Positions 27,977 to 36,323 of a stretch of 64,000 nucleotides of DNA are shown piece after piece (the stretch's first letter is position 1; each line of letters opens with the position of its first letter). A model generated the notes under the pieces. That model saw nothing but the letters and a program-made list of their open reading frames with translations, had not been told where the DNA came from and searched no databases. Source of the DNA: Flavivirga aquatica (GTDB taxonomy: Bacteria > Bacteroidota > Bacteroidia > Flavobacteriales > Flavobacteriaceae); NCBI RefSeq assembly GCF_001747085.1, contig NZ_MDJD01000034.1, positions 372,001 through 436,000 on the forward strand, in the 5' to 3' direction. The translations under genes and the position numbers were made by a program.

Positions 27977-29809
27977 ATGGCTGAAAAAGCAAAACAAGCT
28001 GAAGTTGAAGCAACAGAAGCTCCAGCAGTACAAGCTCCAGTAATTTCTGAAGCAAAAGCTAATCCTGAAAAATTCTTAAAAGAGTTCAACTGGCACAATT
28101 ACCAAGAAGGTATTGATGAAGTTGACGATTTACAACTTAAAGAATTTGAAAAATTAGTAGCAGAAAATTTCGTTGATACTTTAAATGACGAAGTTGTTGA
28201 AGGTACAGTAGTACACATTTCTGATAGAGATGCTATTATTGACATCAACGCAAAATCTGAGGGTGTTATTTCTTTAAACGAATTCCGTTACAACCCTAAC
28301 TTATCAGTTGGTGATAAAGTAGAAGTATTAATTGATGTACGTGAAGATGCAACAGGACAATTAGTATTATCTCACAGAAAAGCACGTGTAATAAAAGCAT
28401 GGGATCGTGTTAATGCGGCTCATGATACTGGAGAAATCGTTAATGGTTTTGTTAAATGCAGAACTAAAGGTGGTATGATTGTAGATGTTTTTGGAATTGA
28501 AGCATTCTTACCAGGTTCTCAAATTGATGTTAAACCAATTAGAGATTACGATCAATATGTAAATAAAACTATGGAATTCAAAGTTGTTAAAATCAACCAC
28601 GAATTTAAGAATGTAGTAGTTTCTCATAAAGCACTTATTGAGGCTGATATTGAAGAACAAAAGAAAGAAATTATTGGTCAATTAGAAAAAGGTCAAGTAT
28701 TAGAAGGTGTTGTTAAAAACATTACTTCTTATGGTGTATTTATTGATCTTGGTGGTGTTGACGGATTAGTTCACATTACAGATTTATCTTGGTCAAGAAT
28801 CAATCATCCAAATGAGATTGTTGAATTAGATCAAAAACTTAATGTTGTAATCCTTGACTTTGATGAAAACAAATCAAGAATCCAATTAGGATTAAAACAA
28901 TTAAGCAAACATCCATGGGAAGCTCTTGCAGAAGAGGTGAAAGTTGGTGATAAAGTAAAAGGTAAAGTAGTTGTCATTGCAGATTACGGTGCATTTATTG
29001 AAGTAGCTGATGGTGTTGAAGGATTAATTCACGTATCTGAAATGTCTTGGTCTACACATTTACGCTCTGCTCAAGATTTCGTTTCTGTAGGAGATGAAGT
29101 TGAAGCAGTAATCTTAACTTTAGATAGAGAAGATCGTAAAATGTCACTTGGTATCAAACAATTAACTCCAGATCCATGGACAGATATTACAGGTAAATAC
29201 CCATTAGGGTCTAAACATACTGGTGTTGTACGTAACTTTACAAACTTTGGTGTTTTTGTTGAATTAGAAGAAGGTATTGACGGATTAATTTATATCTCAG
29301 ATTTATCTTGGACTAAGAAAATCAAGCATCCAAGTGAGTTCTGCGCAGTTGGTGATAAATTAGACATTAATGTATTAGAATTAGATGTTGAAGGACGTAA
29401 ATTAAGTTTAGGTCACAAACAAACTACAGAAAATCCTTGGGATAAGTATGAAACTGAATTCGCTTTAGAAACAGTTCATACAGCTGTATTAGCTGAAATA
29501 GTTGATAAAGGAGCTACTGTAGAGTTTAATGAAGATATCGTTGCATTTGTACCAACTCGTCATCTTGAAAAAGAAGATGGTAACAAACTTAAAAAGGGAG
29601 ATACTGCAGAATTTAAAATCATTGAGTTTAACAAAGATTTTAAACGTGTTGTAGCATCTCATACAGCAATCTTTAAAGAAGAAGAGATTAAAAATGTAAA
29701 AGCAGCAGCTAAAAAAGCAGCTACTGCAGCAGCTGAGGCTAAACCAACTTTAGGTGATGCTAATGATGCTTTACAAGCTCTTAAAGATAAAATGGATGGA
29801 AAAGCATAA
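27977..29809 (+). CDS. rpsA: 30S ribosomal protein S1
   Basis: A 610-residue RNA-binding protein of the small ribosomal subunit, needed to bind mRNA. It has an acidic, Ala/Glu-rich extension (about 45 residues), then successive S1 OB-fold repeats. The best-conserved repeats include GVFIDLGGVDGLVHITDLSW, GAFIEVADGVEGLIHVSEMS and GVFVELEEGIDGLIYISDLS, with RKMSLG/RKLSLG type ends. The C-terminal tail is Ala/Lys-rich. Strong S1 dependence fits a phylum with weak use of Shine-Dalgarno pairing. The gene has its own promoter, a long leader and a terminator. Confidence 0.97.
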   Translation: MAEKAKQAEVEATEAPAVQAPVISEAKANPEKFLKEFNWHNYQEGIDEVDDLQLKEFEKLVAENFVDTLNDEVVEGTVVHISDRDAIIDINAKSEGVISLNEFRYNPNLSVGDKVEVLIDVREDATGQLVLSHRKARVIKAWDRVNAAHDTGEIVNGFVKCRTKGGMIVDVFGIEAFLPGSQIDVKPIRDYDQYVNKTMEFKVVKINHEFKNVVVSHKALIEADIEEQKKEIIGQLEKGQVLEGVVKNITSYGVFIDLGGVDGLVHITDLSWSRINHPNEIVELDQKLNVVILDFDENKSRIQLGLKQLSKHPWEALAEEVKVGDKVKGKVVVIADYGAFIEVADGVEGLIHVSEMSWSTHLRSAQDFVSVGDEVEAVILTLDREDRKMSLGIKQLTPDPWTDITGKYPLGSKHTGVVRNFTNFGVFVELEEGIDGLIYISDLSWTKKIKHPSEFCAVGDKLDINVLELDVEGRKLSLGHKQTTENPWDKYETEFALETVHTAVLAEIVDKGATVEFNEDIVAFVPTRHLEKEDGNKLKKGDTAEFKIIEFNKDFKRVVASHTAIFKEEEIKNVKAAAKKAATAAAEAKPTLGDANDALQALKDKMDGKA

Positions 29810-29832
29810 TTTTCTAAACATTATATAATATG

Positions 29833-29862
29833 AAAGCCTTCAATTTCTTGAAGGCTTTTTTT
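29833..29862 (+). terminator. Terminator after rpsA
   Basis: An 11-bp perfect stem (AAAGCCTTCAA and complement), a 4-nt loop and a T-run, 23 nt past the stop codon. Confidence 0.92.
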
Positions 29863-29946
29863 TATTTGTAAATCTCGTATCAAAATAGTACTAAGACCAA
29901 GTATGGCTTAAAAGTATTAAAACTAGTAATGAGTTTGAATATAAGG

Positions 29947-30546
29947 TTATATACTAGGCTGTACAGTAGGTTGTATTTTCTTTGATATAGAATTTAATTC
30001 AGAGGCTTTAAGTATGCCAACTATTATAAATAATACCATAGATATAAATGTGTGATGATTTGCAAGCCATAAACCAATAATATATATAAATACACAAATA
30101 AAACCCATTTTATTTTTATTTAAATAGATTGATGTTTTTGAGGTCGTTCCGTGAAGTTTAATAATAGAATTTCTTAGAAACATAAATGACAATTGACTCA
30201 TAAGAAGTACAAAACCGTACAATACAACAGGAACTATATCTGTATGGTGATCACCATCTCCAATCCAATTAGTAGTAAACGGAATTACAGATAACCAAAA
30301 CAGAAAGTTTAAATTTGCCCATAAAATTTTATTGTTTATTTTTTCTGTAATCTTAAATAATTGATGATGTTCAAGCCAATAAATACTGACATAAAAAAAG
30401 CTAACAAAATAACTAATAAACGTTGGAATTATTTCAAAAAAAGCTTTTAAGGTATATTCTTTAGGGGCTTCTAATTCTAAAACCATGATAGTAATAATGA
30501 TTGCTATTACACCATCACTAAATGCTTCTAACCTTTCTGATGTCAT
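29947..30546 (-). CDS. TMEM175-family (DUF1211) membrane protein
   Basis: A 199-residue membrane protein beginning MTSERLEAFSDGVIAIIITI. The R-x3-FSDG motif near residue 5-12 is the selectivity-region signature of TMEM175-type potassium channels. About six hydrophobic helices follow, e.g. FISYFVSFFYVSIYWLEHHQ and WANLNFLFWLSVIPFTTN. Bacterial members have one six-helix repeat and work as tetramers. Potassium conductance is inferred from the family. It is a single-gene unit and convergent with rpsA. Confidence 0.9.
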   Translation of the reverse strand: MTSERLEAFSDGVIAIIITIMVLELEAPKEYTLKAFFEIIPTFISYFVSFFYVSIYWLEHHQLFKITEKINNKILWANLNFLFWLSVIPFTTNWIGDGDHHTDIVPVVLYGFVLLMSQLSFMFLRNSIIKLHGTTSKTSIYLNKNKMGFICVFIYIIGLWLANHHTFISMVLFIIVGILKASELNSISKKIQPTVQPSI

Positions 30547-30616
30547 TTTTTAGGATTTATAAATTAATAGTTATAATTAATCAATACTTAAACTTTAAAT
30601 TGTATGAATTTGCTTT

Positions 30617-30624
30617 CAAATTTA
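30617..30624 (-). promoter_or_regulatory. Putative -7 promoter element of the TMEM175-like gene
   Basis: On the minus strand this reads TAAATTTG, matching TAnnTTTG, about 70 nt upstream of the ATG. Confidence 0.35.
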
Positions 30625-30638
30625 ATTTTATTATTTAT

Positions 30639-30673
30639 AACATCAAAAAATAAATATCTTATTTTTTGATGTT
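30639..30673. repeat. Perfect 15-bp inverted repeat
   Basis: Arms 30639-30653 and 30659-30673 are exact reverse complements around ATATC. It is almost all A/T and has no T-run on either side, so it is not a standard terminator. Confidence 0.85.
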
Positions 30674-31002
30674 TAGGAAGTTATTAATTTATTTCCATTT
30701 TGATATATAGTTACAAGTTCAAGTATGTCCAGCTTTTATGCAAAAGTGTTTTGGTGTAGATTTGTATACATATTTAAGTACGAGGGGAAAATGGACATCC
30801 AACGATGATGATAGTAATTTATTGATAATTTAAGGTATACAAATGGTGAATATTAATCAGAATATCTACCAACAAATTATTTTAAGGAGCTATTTTATTA
30901 AAGTAGTTTCAACTTCTGGAAGTGAGTATAAAGCCTTTATTTAAAAATAACTTTTTATAATGGATAGTTTTAGTTGAATACTATCTAAATATTTCATGTA
31001 AG

Positions 31003-31087
31003 TGCGCAAGGAATAGAAATGAAAAGCCCACAGCGAGGTACGTAGCGAGGACTTGTAATGTATAGCCCGACCCGATAGGGATGTGCT
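31003..31087 (+). ncRNA. Structured-RNA-like element, possibly of the Flavo-1 type
   Basis: This block is visibly richer in G and C than its surroundings. It can fold: GCGCA (31004-31008) pairs with TGTGC (31082-31086) with one G-U; AAGCCC (31024-31029) pairs with GGACTT (31049-31054) with one mismatch; and CCC-GATA-GGG (31071-31080) forms a tetraloop hairpin. The phrase TAGCCCGACCCGATAGGGAT resembles a recurrent flavobacterial intergenic motif that I recall as Flavo-1. It ends about 47 nt before the pyrR promoter match. Function unknown. Confidence 0.45.
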
Positions 31088-31133
31088 ATAATAAAGTTTG
31101 GTATTAATGGTTTTTACTTCTAAAATTTTGCCT

Positions 31134-31141
31134 TACCTTTG
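31134..31141 (+). promoter_or_regulatory. Putative -7 promoter element of pyrR
   Basis: TACCTTTG matches TAnnTTTG and lies 26 nt upstream of the pyrR ATG, leaving only about 20 nt of leader. Confidence 0.5.
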
Positions 31142-31167
31142 TTTACCACAATATGTTTGGATAGTAT

Positions 31168-31707
31168 ATGAGTCAAAAAGTTTTACTTAACGCAAAAGAG
31201 GTAAACATCATTCTTCATAGATTGGCTTGTCAGCTTATTGAGAAACACAACGATTTTTCTAATACGGTTTTAATAGGATTACAACCACGAGGTGTTTTTT
31301 TAGCAGATAGATTAGCTAAAATATTAGAGGAAGATTATAAAATAAAGAATATTCAATTAGGGCATTTAGATATCACTTTTTATAGAGATGATTTTCGTAG
31401 AGGTGAAAAAACGCTTGAAGCCAATACCACAAAAATTAATTTTATTGTTGAAGATAAAAATATTGTTTTTATTGACGATGTACTTTATACGGGTAGAAGT
31501 ATTCGAGCAGCGTTAACTGCGATACAATCTTTTGGAAGGCCTAATGAAATAGAATTACTAACGTTAATAGATAGACGTTTTAGTAGACATTTACCTATTC
31601 AGCCTGATTATAGAGGTAGACAAGTAGATGTTATAAATAATGAAAAAGTAAAGGTAAACTGGAAGGAACATGATAATGAGGATTCTGTTTACTTGATTGA
31701 GAAGTAA
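31168..31707 (+). CDS. pyrR: PyrR: pyr operon regulator / uracil phosphoribosyltransferase
   Basis: A 179-residue type I phosphoribosyltransferase. The PRPP-binding signature is VFIDDVLYTGRSIRAAL (about residues 96-112), the PyrR form of the motif. Other family segments are VLIGLQPRGVFLADRLAK and LIDRRFSRHLPIQPDYRGR. PyrR proteins bind pyr mRNA when UMP is high and have UPRTase activity. It is directly followed by pyrB with a 94-nt gap that contains a small hairpin. Whether this PyrR still regulates by RNA binding cannot be told from the sequence. Confidence 0.93.
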   Translation: MSQKVLLNAKEVNIILHRLACQLIEKHNDFSNTVLIGLQPRGVFLADRLAKILEEDYKIKNIQLGHLDITFYRDDFRRGEKTLEANTTKINFIVEDKNIVFIDDVLYTGRSIRAALTAIQSFGRPNEIELLTLIDRRFSRHLPIQPDYRGRQVDVINNEKVKVNWKEHDNEDSVYLIEK

Positions 31708-31730
31708 TAGTTTTACTAGAGAGTATAAAG

Positions 31731-31750
31731 TTAGGCGTATCCAGACCTAA
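31731..31750 (+). promoter_or_regulatory. Small hairpin between pyrR and pyrB with a UCCAGA loop
   Basis: TTAGG (31731-31735) pairs with CCTAA (31746-31750), leaving the loop CGTATCCAGA. The UCCAGA part resembles the start of the PyrR-binding loop known from Bacillus, but the following GAGG is missing. Weak evidence. Confidence 0.25.
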
Positions 31751-31801
31751 ATGAATTAAATAACAGGCATTAATAATTGCCATTAGAATATTAAAAAAAA
31801 C

Positions 31802-32731
31802 ATGAGTGAGTTAAGTGTCAATCACTTATTAGGAATTAAATATCTTAAAGAGGAAGATATTCAACTTATTTTTGAAACTGCAGATCATTTTAAAGAAGTG
31901 ATTAACAGACCTATTAAAAAAGTGCCTTCGCTTAGAGATATAACCATTGCAAATTTATTTTTTGAGAATTCAACAAGAACGAAATTGTCTTTTGAACTTG
32001 CAGAGAAACGTTTGTCTGCAGATGTTATTAATTTTTCTTCGGCGCAATCTTCAGTAAAAAAAGGAGAATCTTTAATAGATACTGTAAACAACATTTTATC
32101 TATGAAAGTAGATATGGTTGTTATGCGTCACCCAAATCCTGGAGCAGGTGTATTTTTATCTAAACATGTAAATGCAAGTATTGTTAATGCTGGTGATGGA
32201 GCCCACGAACACCCTACACAAGCTTTATTAGATTCTTATTCTATAAGAGAAAGGCTAGGGGATGTTAAAGGGAAAAAGGTAGTTATTGTTGGTGATATAT
32301 TACATAGTCGGGTAGCGCTATCAAATATTTATGCATTACAACTTCAAGGCGCTCAGGTTATGGTATGTGGGCCAAAGACTTTGATACCAAAATATATAGA
32401 TAAATTAGGTGTAAAAGTAGAAACAAATTTACGAAAAGCTCTTAATTGGTGTGATGTAGCAAATATGCTTCGTGTACAAAATGAACGTATGGATATTAGT
32501 TATTTTCCTTCAACTAGAGAATATACACAACAATTTGGGGTTAGTAAAGATTTGTTAAATTCTTTAGATAAAGAGATTACAATAATGCACCCTGGGCCAA
32601 TTAATAGAGGTGTTGAGATTACTAGTGATGTTGCAGATTCTAAGCAATCTATTATATTGGATCAAGTTCAAAATGGAGTTGCTGTTAGAATGGCAGTTAT
32701 TTATTTGTTAGCTTCAAAAATAAAACAATAA
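31802..32731 (+). CDS. pyrB: Aspartate carbamoyltransferase catalytic subunit
   Basis: A 309-residue enzyme condensing carbamoyl phosphate and aspartate in pyrimidine synthesis. Carbamoyl-phosphate binding motif ENSTRTKLSFE is near residue 56, then HPTQALLDSYSIRE and the late MHPGPINRGVEI. Length is normal. No pyrI is next to it. Downstream, 3 nt away, a small conserved gene begins, and DUF3291 and rnz follow with gaps of 2-4 nt. pyrB therefore heads or joins a tight operon. Confidence 0.96.
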   Translation: MSELSVNHLLGIKYLKEEDIQLIFETADHFKEVINRPIKKVPSLRDITIANLFFENSTRTKLSFELAEKRLSADVINFSSAQSSVKKGESLIDTVNNILSMKVDMVVMRHPNPGAGVFLSKHVNASIVNAGDGAHEHPTQALLDSYSIRERLGDVKGKKVVIVGDILHSRVALSNIYALQLQGAQVMVCGPKTLIPKYIDKLGVKVETNLRKALNWCDVANMLRVQNERMDISYFPSTREYTQQFGVSKDLLNSLDKEITIMHPGPINRGVEITSDVADSKQSIILDQVQNGVAVRMAVIYLLASKIKQ

Positions 32732-32734
32732 ATT

Positions 32735-33067
32735 ATGATTATAGATCAAAACGGAAATACAGCTATAATAACGCAAGAAAAGGCAACTGTTATAGAATTG
32801 ATTAAAAAGCTGCAAACGCTGTACCCTAAATTTAAAAATAATAATATTATCATTACTCTGTCTTCATTAAAAGAAGTATTATTGGAAGATATTGTGGAGT
32901 TTTTAAATATATCTAATACGCATAGAAATGCAAAACATTCTTTTGTAATTGTTTCTGATAAAATCGACTTAAATATAGTTCCAGATGAAATTATTGTAGT
33001 TCCTACTGTGCAGGAAGCTTACGATATTATAGAAATGGAAGATATAGAAAGGGATTTAGGATTTTAA
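32735..33067 (+). CDS. Small conserved protein, STAS-like (110 aa)
   Basis: A 110-residue cytosolic protein with alternating strands and helices (IIDQNGNTAIITQEKATVIE, IIITLSSLKEVLLEDIVEF, HSFVIVSDKIDLNIVPDEII). The layout resembles a STAS/anti-sigma-antagonist fold, without a clear phosphoserine site. It is sometimes given the name ribonuclease Z because of its position before rnz; it has no metallo-beta-lactamase motif and should not carry that name. It lies 3 nt after pyrB and 2 nt before the DUF3291 gene, so it is certainly cotranscribed. Function unknown. Confidence 0.78.
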   Translation: MIIDQNGNTAIITQEKATVIELIKKLQTLYPKFKNNNIIITLSSLKEVLLEDIVEFLNISNTHRNAKHSFVIVSDKIDLNIVPDEIIVVPTVQEAYDIIEMEDIERDLGF

Positions 33068-33069
33068 TT

Positions 33070-33540
33070 ATGACCAATTTTTACCTAACTCAAGTAAATG
33101 TTGCTAAGAGATTAGCTCCTATGGACGATCCTATTATGCAAGATTTTGTTAATAATTTGGATAGAATTAATGCTATAGCAGATGATAGTGAGGGTTTTAT
33201 TTGGAGATTAAAAGACGAGGTTAAAGAAGAGGCTGTTCAAGTTTTTAAAGATGACGAACTAATTATAAATATGTCTACATGGGAGAATTTAGAAGCTCTT
33301 TTTAATTACACTTATAAGTCTGGACATATAGAAGTTTTTAAACGAAAAAAAGAGTGGTTTAGTAAAATAAAGATGATGCATATGGCATTTTGGTATGTAC
33401 CTAAGGGATATGAACCTACTTTTCAAGATGCTAAAGATCGCTTAGATTATATAAATAAATATGGAGATACACCATATGCCTTTTCTTTTAAAAGTAAATT
33501 CACAGCTTTAGATTCACTGAATTATAAACGTCTTATATAA
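33070..33540 (+). CDS. DUF3291 domain protein
   Basis: A 156-residue cytosolic protein of the DUF3291 family, a ferredoxin-like alpha/beta-barrel fold related to antibiotic-biosynthesis monooxygenases. Seen: LTQVNVAKRLAPMDDPIMQD at the start, GFIWRLKDE, INMSTWENLEALFNYTY, and HMAFWYVPKGYEPTFQDAK, which are the usual conserved blocks. No function is established. It sits between the STAS-like gene and rnz with 2- and 4-nt gaps. Confidence 0.88.
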   Translation: MTNFYLTQVNVAKRLAPMDDPIMQDFVNNLDRINAIADDSEGFIWRLKDEVKEEAVQVFKDDELIINMSTWENLEALFNYTYKSGHIEVFKRKKEWFSKIKMMHMAFWYVPKGYEPTFQDAKDRLDYINKYGDTPYAFSFKSKFTALDSLNYKRLI

Positions 33541-33544
33541 AATA

Positions 33545-34453
33545 ATGAAGCTTTCTATTTTAGGCTGTTATAGTGCCACCCCAAGAACCTTAAATAATAC
33601 AACATCTCAAGTATTAGAAATTGGTAACCATATGTTTTTAATAGACTGTGGAGAAGGGACTCAGGTACAATTACGTAAACATAAAATAAAATTTAACCGT
33701 ATTAAGCATATTTTCATTTCGCATTTACATGGCGATCATTTTTTTGGTTTAGTAGGTTTAATTTCAACATTTAGGTTGTTAACTCGCGAAACAGATTTAC
33801 ATATCCATGGTCCCAAAGGGATTAAAGAAATAATTACACTTCAAATGAAGTTGGCAGATTCATGGACTAATTATAATTTGATTTTTCATGAATTAACTTC
33901 AAAAAAATCTGAATTAATTTTTGAGGATAATAAAGTTGAAGTATTTACCATCCCGTTAAATCATAGAATTTACACAAATGGGTTTTTATTTAAAGAGAAA
34001 GAAAAGGATCGTAAATTAAATATAAGCGCTGTTGAAGATGCTAATATTAATATAGCTTATTATAGAAAACTTGTTCAAGGTTTTGATGTTGTAAATGAAG
34101 ATGGTGAAACTATAAAAAATGAAAAAGTAACTTGGCCTGGACTAAAACCTAAGAGTTACGCTTTTTGTAGTGATACTATGTATAAAAAGGATATAGTACC
34201 TATAATTGAAAATACAGATGTATTATATCATGAATCTACTTTTCTAGATAAGCATGCAGATTTAGCGGTTAAAACAAAGCATTCCACAGCAAAAGAAGCT
34301 GCTTATATAGCAAAACAAGCAAAAGTTGGGAAATTGTTATTAGGACATTATTCAACACGTTATGATGGCTTAAATGCTTTTAAAGAAGAAGCTCTTGAAG
34401 TTTTTGATAATGTAGAACTTTGTGAAGATGGTAAAACATTTAATTTCGATTAA
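33545..34453 (+). CDS. rnz: Ribonuclease Z (tRNA 3' endonuclease)
   Basis: A 302-residue metallo-beta-lactamase-fold nuclease that matures tRNA 3' ends. The zinc-binding motif is SHLHGDHFFGL near residue 59, with other ligands expected in LNHRIYTNG, FCSDTMYK and LLGHYSTRY. The length is that of the short form. The gene ends the pyrR/pyrB group. Its last 14 nt overlap the convergent small gene at 34440. Confidence 0.95.
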   Translation: MKLSILGCYSATPRTLNNTTSQVLEIGNHMFLIDCGEGTQVQLRKHKIKFNRIKHIFISHLHGDHFFGLVGLISTFRLLTRETDLHIHGPKGIKEIITLQMKLADSWTNYNLIFHELTSKKSELIFEDNKVEVFTIPLNHRIYTNGFLFKEKEKDRKLNISAVEDANINIAYYRKLVQGFDVVNEDGETIKNEKVTWPGLKPKSYAFCSDTMYKKDIVPIIENTDVLYHESTFLDKHADLAVKTKHSTAKEAAYIAKQAKVGKLLLGHYSTRYDGLNAFKEEALEVFDNVELCEDGKTFNFD

Positions 34454-34859
34454 GTTCTTTAATTCGCATGACCCATTTTATAGATTCGTCTAAAGATTGA
34501 AACTGTTTAACTTCTTTAGGGCAAATAAAATTTTCGATATTAGCATTCATTAATGAACTAAGATTATAATAAACAATAGCGCCAGCTATGACAATATCAT
34601 ACGTATTGAGAGCTTTAACCCATTCTTGAGGATTTGATGAGTAAGAGTTTATTCGATTTGAAATATAACATATTTTTGCATTGACTCCATAAAAATCTAC
34701 AACAGTATTCATTATTTTCCATATTTTATCTTTATCGAGGTGTACACCTTCATAAATTTCTGTAACTACAAAATCGTCAAATAGATAAATATCTCCAAAA
34801 GAGAATTGTAATTTTGAGAGGTTTAATATATTATAATATTTACTGTTTTTAATTTTCAT
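34440..34859 (-). CDS. Hypothetical protein, paralogue of the neighbouring 134-aa gene
   Basis: A 139-residue cytosolic protein; no named family recognised. It matches the gene at 35017-35421 along its whole length. Shared segments include EGVHLDK against EGVHFGR, FYGVNAKICYISNR against FYGESPKLGCISNR, the motif NSYSS with P-x-x-W, and YDIVIAGAIVYY against YDIVIASAIVSY. I moved the start to the ATG at 34859 (MKIKNSKYY) because it aligns with the paralogue; an ATG at 34880 is also in frame. Its 3' end overlaps rnz by 14 nt. The alternation of strands and helices is STAS-like. Confidence 0.68.
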   Translation of the reverse strand: MKIKNSKYYNILNLSKLQFSFGDIYLFDDFVVTEIYEGVHLDKDKIWKIMNTVVDFYGVNAKICYISNRINSYSSNPQEWVKALNTYDIVIAGAIVYYNLSSLMNANIENFICPKEVKQFQSLDESIKWVMRIKELNRN

Positions 34860-35016
34860 ATATCTTATAGCAATACTCAATGTAATGATTTTGAATTAAA
34901 TATCAAATAAATAAATTTTTGAAAAATAATAACTCATGTTGTAGATTCTTTATAAAAAGTTGCAACTAATATTTAATGAGTATATACTCTAAGAACAAGA
35001 GTATTAGCAAATTAAA

Positions 35017-35421
35017 TTATTTTGGATTTTCTATCCATTTTATAGCTTCTTTTAATGATGTACAGTTCTTTATTCTTTTTTTAAAAAACTGTTGCTCAAT
35101 TTTAGCATTCATTGAAGTTATAGGAGTATAGCTAACTATAGCGCTAGCTATAACTATATCATATTTATTTTCGACTTTCGACCATGAATGCGGATCTGAT
35201 GAATAAGAGTTAACTCGATTGGATATACATCCTAATTTTGGGCTTTCACCGTAAAAAAATATAATCTGCTTTATTAATTCTTCTACTTGTTCCCGTCCAA
35301 AATGTACACCCTCATTTAATTCTGCAATAAAAAAGAACTCACACAAATAAAAATTTCCAAAATGTAGGTTTAATTTAAAATAATCTAAACTTTTTGAATA
35401 ATCAGAGTTTTCAAACTTCAT
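35017..35421 (-). CDS. Hypothetical protein, paralogue of the gene at 34440
   Basis: A 134-residue cytosolic protein homologous to its downstream neighbour (see that entry), separated from it by 157 bp on the same strand. The pair looks like an old tandem duplication: similarity is clear at protein level, but the DNA has diverged. No signal peptide or membrane segment. The conserved core ends in KIEQQFFKKR against NIENFICPKE, followed by a C-terminal helix. It is transcribed divergently from pdxH. Function unknown. Confidence 0.68.
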   Translation of the reverse strand: MKFENSDYSKSLDYFKLNLHFGNFYLCEFFFIAELNEGVHFGREQVEELIKQIIFFYGESPKLGCISNRVNSYSSDPHSWSKVENKYDIVIASAIVSYTPITSMNAKIEQQFFKKRIKNCTSLKEAIKWIENPK

Positions 35422-35507
35422 GTTGTTTCTTTAGGGTTTACTAATTTAAAAAGTTTATATATATATTACTGTTTAAAGAAAAATAATTTTTTGTTATTTT
35501 GTAGTCT

Positions 35508-36155
35508 ATGGAAAAGGATTTAAGTAATTACAGGAGATCTTACGAAAAAGGAGAACTACTTTTAAAAGAAGTACCTAATAACCCTATGGAATTATTTCAA
35601 AAATGGTTTCAAGAGGTTGACGCGTTTTTTGTAGAAGAAGAAACTAATGCTATGACAGTTTCAACGGTAGGTTTAGATGGGTATCCAAAGAGTAGGGTGG
35701 TACTATTAAAAAAATATACTAATGAAGGCTTTATTTTTTATACGAATTATAATAGTGAAAAAGGACAGGCCATAGCTAATAATTCTAATGTTTGCTTATC
35801 TTTTTTCTGGAATGGTGCTGAAAAACAAATTATAATAAAAGGAAATGTAAAAAAAACTTCAGAAAGTTTAAGTGATGACTATTTTAGATCTAGACCTAGA
35901 GGAAGTCAATTAGGTGCTATTGCTTCAAAACAAAGTGAAGTTATAAAAGATAGAGTATTACTTGAAGAAAAGCTTTCTAATTTAGAAAAGGAATATAAAG
36001 GTAAAGAAATATCAAGACCAGATAATTGGGGAGGATATATAGTAGAACCTATTGAAATTGAATTCTGGCAAGGGCGTGCAAATAGATTGCATGACAGAAT
36101 TAGATATGTTAAACAATCTGATTCTAGTTGGTTAATCGATCGATTATCTCCTTGA
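35508..36155 (+). CDS. pdxH: Pyridoxamine 5'-phosphate oxidase
   Basis: A 215-residue FMN enzyme that oxidises pyridoxamine/pyridoxine 5'-phosphate to pyridoxal phosphate. Seen: the N-terminal YRRSYEKGELL, FMN- and PLP-binding KSRVVLLKKYTNEGFIFYTN, SEKGQAIANN, SRPRGSQLGAIASKQSEVI, and the C-terminal EFWQGRANRLHDRIRY plus DRLSP, all PdxH hallmarks. Length is normal. It is a single-gene unit with a short 86-bp divergent spacer upstream. Confidence 0.97.
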   Translation: MEKDLSNYRRSYEKGELLLKEVPNNPMELFQKWFQEVDAFFVEEETNAMTVSTVGLDGYPKSRVVLLKKYTNEGFIFYTNYNSEKGQAIANNSNVCLSFFWNGAEKQIIIKGNVKKTSESLSDDYFRSRPRGSQLGAIASKQSEVIKDRVLLEEKLSNLEKEYKGKEISRPDNWGGYIVEPIEIEFWQGRANRLHDRIRYVKQSDSSWLIDRLSP

Positions 36156-36323
36156 AAAATCAGATCAAATACTTGGTTTTTTCTTACTATATGGTATTTC
36201 ATCGATTAAAAACATTAATTATCGTTAAACTGCGTGTTTTTAATCGATTTTAACATTTTTTTAACATTTGATTCAGGTTATGCTACTTATTTTGGTAATT
36301 CCAAAAAACTAAATCTACCTGCA

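Larger units (their letters stand above)
30547..31167. other. 621-bp gene-free region upstream of pyrR
   Basis: No credible gene: the longest frames are short and unlike any family I know. It holds a TMEM175 promoter match (30617-30624, minus), a 15-bp perfect AT hairpin (30639-30673), about 330 bp in which I see nothing, a GC-richer structured-RNA-like block (31003-31087) and a pyrR promoter match (31134-31141). Confidence 0.7.

Noticed and set aside
30675-31000. A pseudogene remnant in the spacer upstream of pyrR
   Set aside because: No frame longer than about 30 codons matches anything recognisable, so there is no support for a decayed gene.
32735-33067. Naming the 110-residue gene ribonuclease Z
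   Set aside because: It has no metallo-beta-lactamase motif; the true rnz is two genes downstream.
36234-36323. Longer N-terminus for the CAP lipoprotein
   Set aside because: The extension would place 30 residues before a proper lipoprotein signal peptide.
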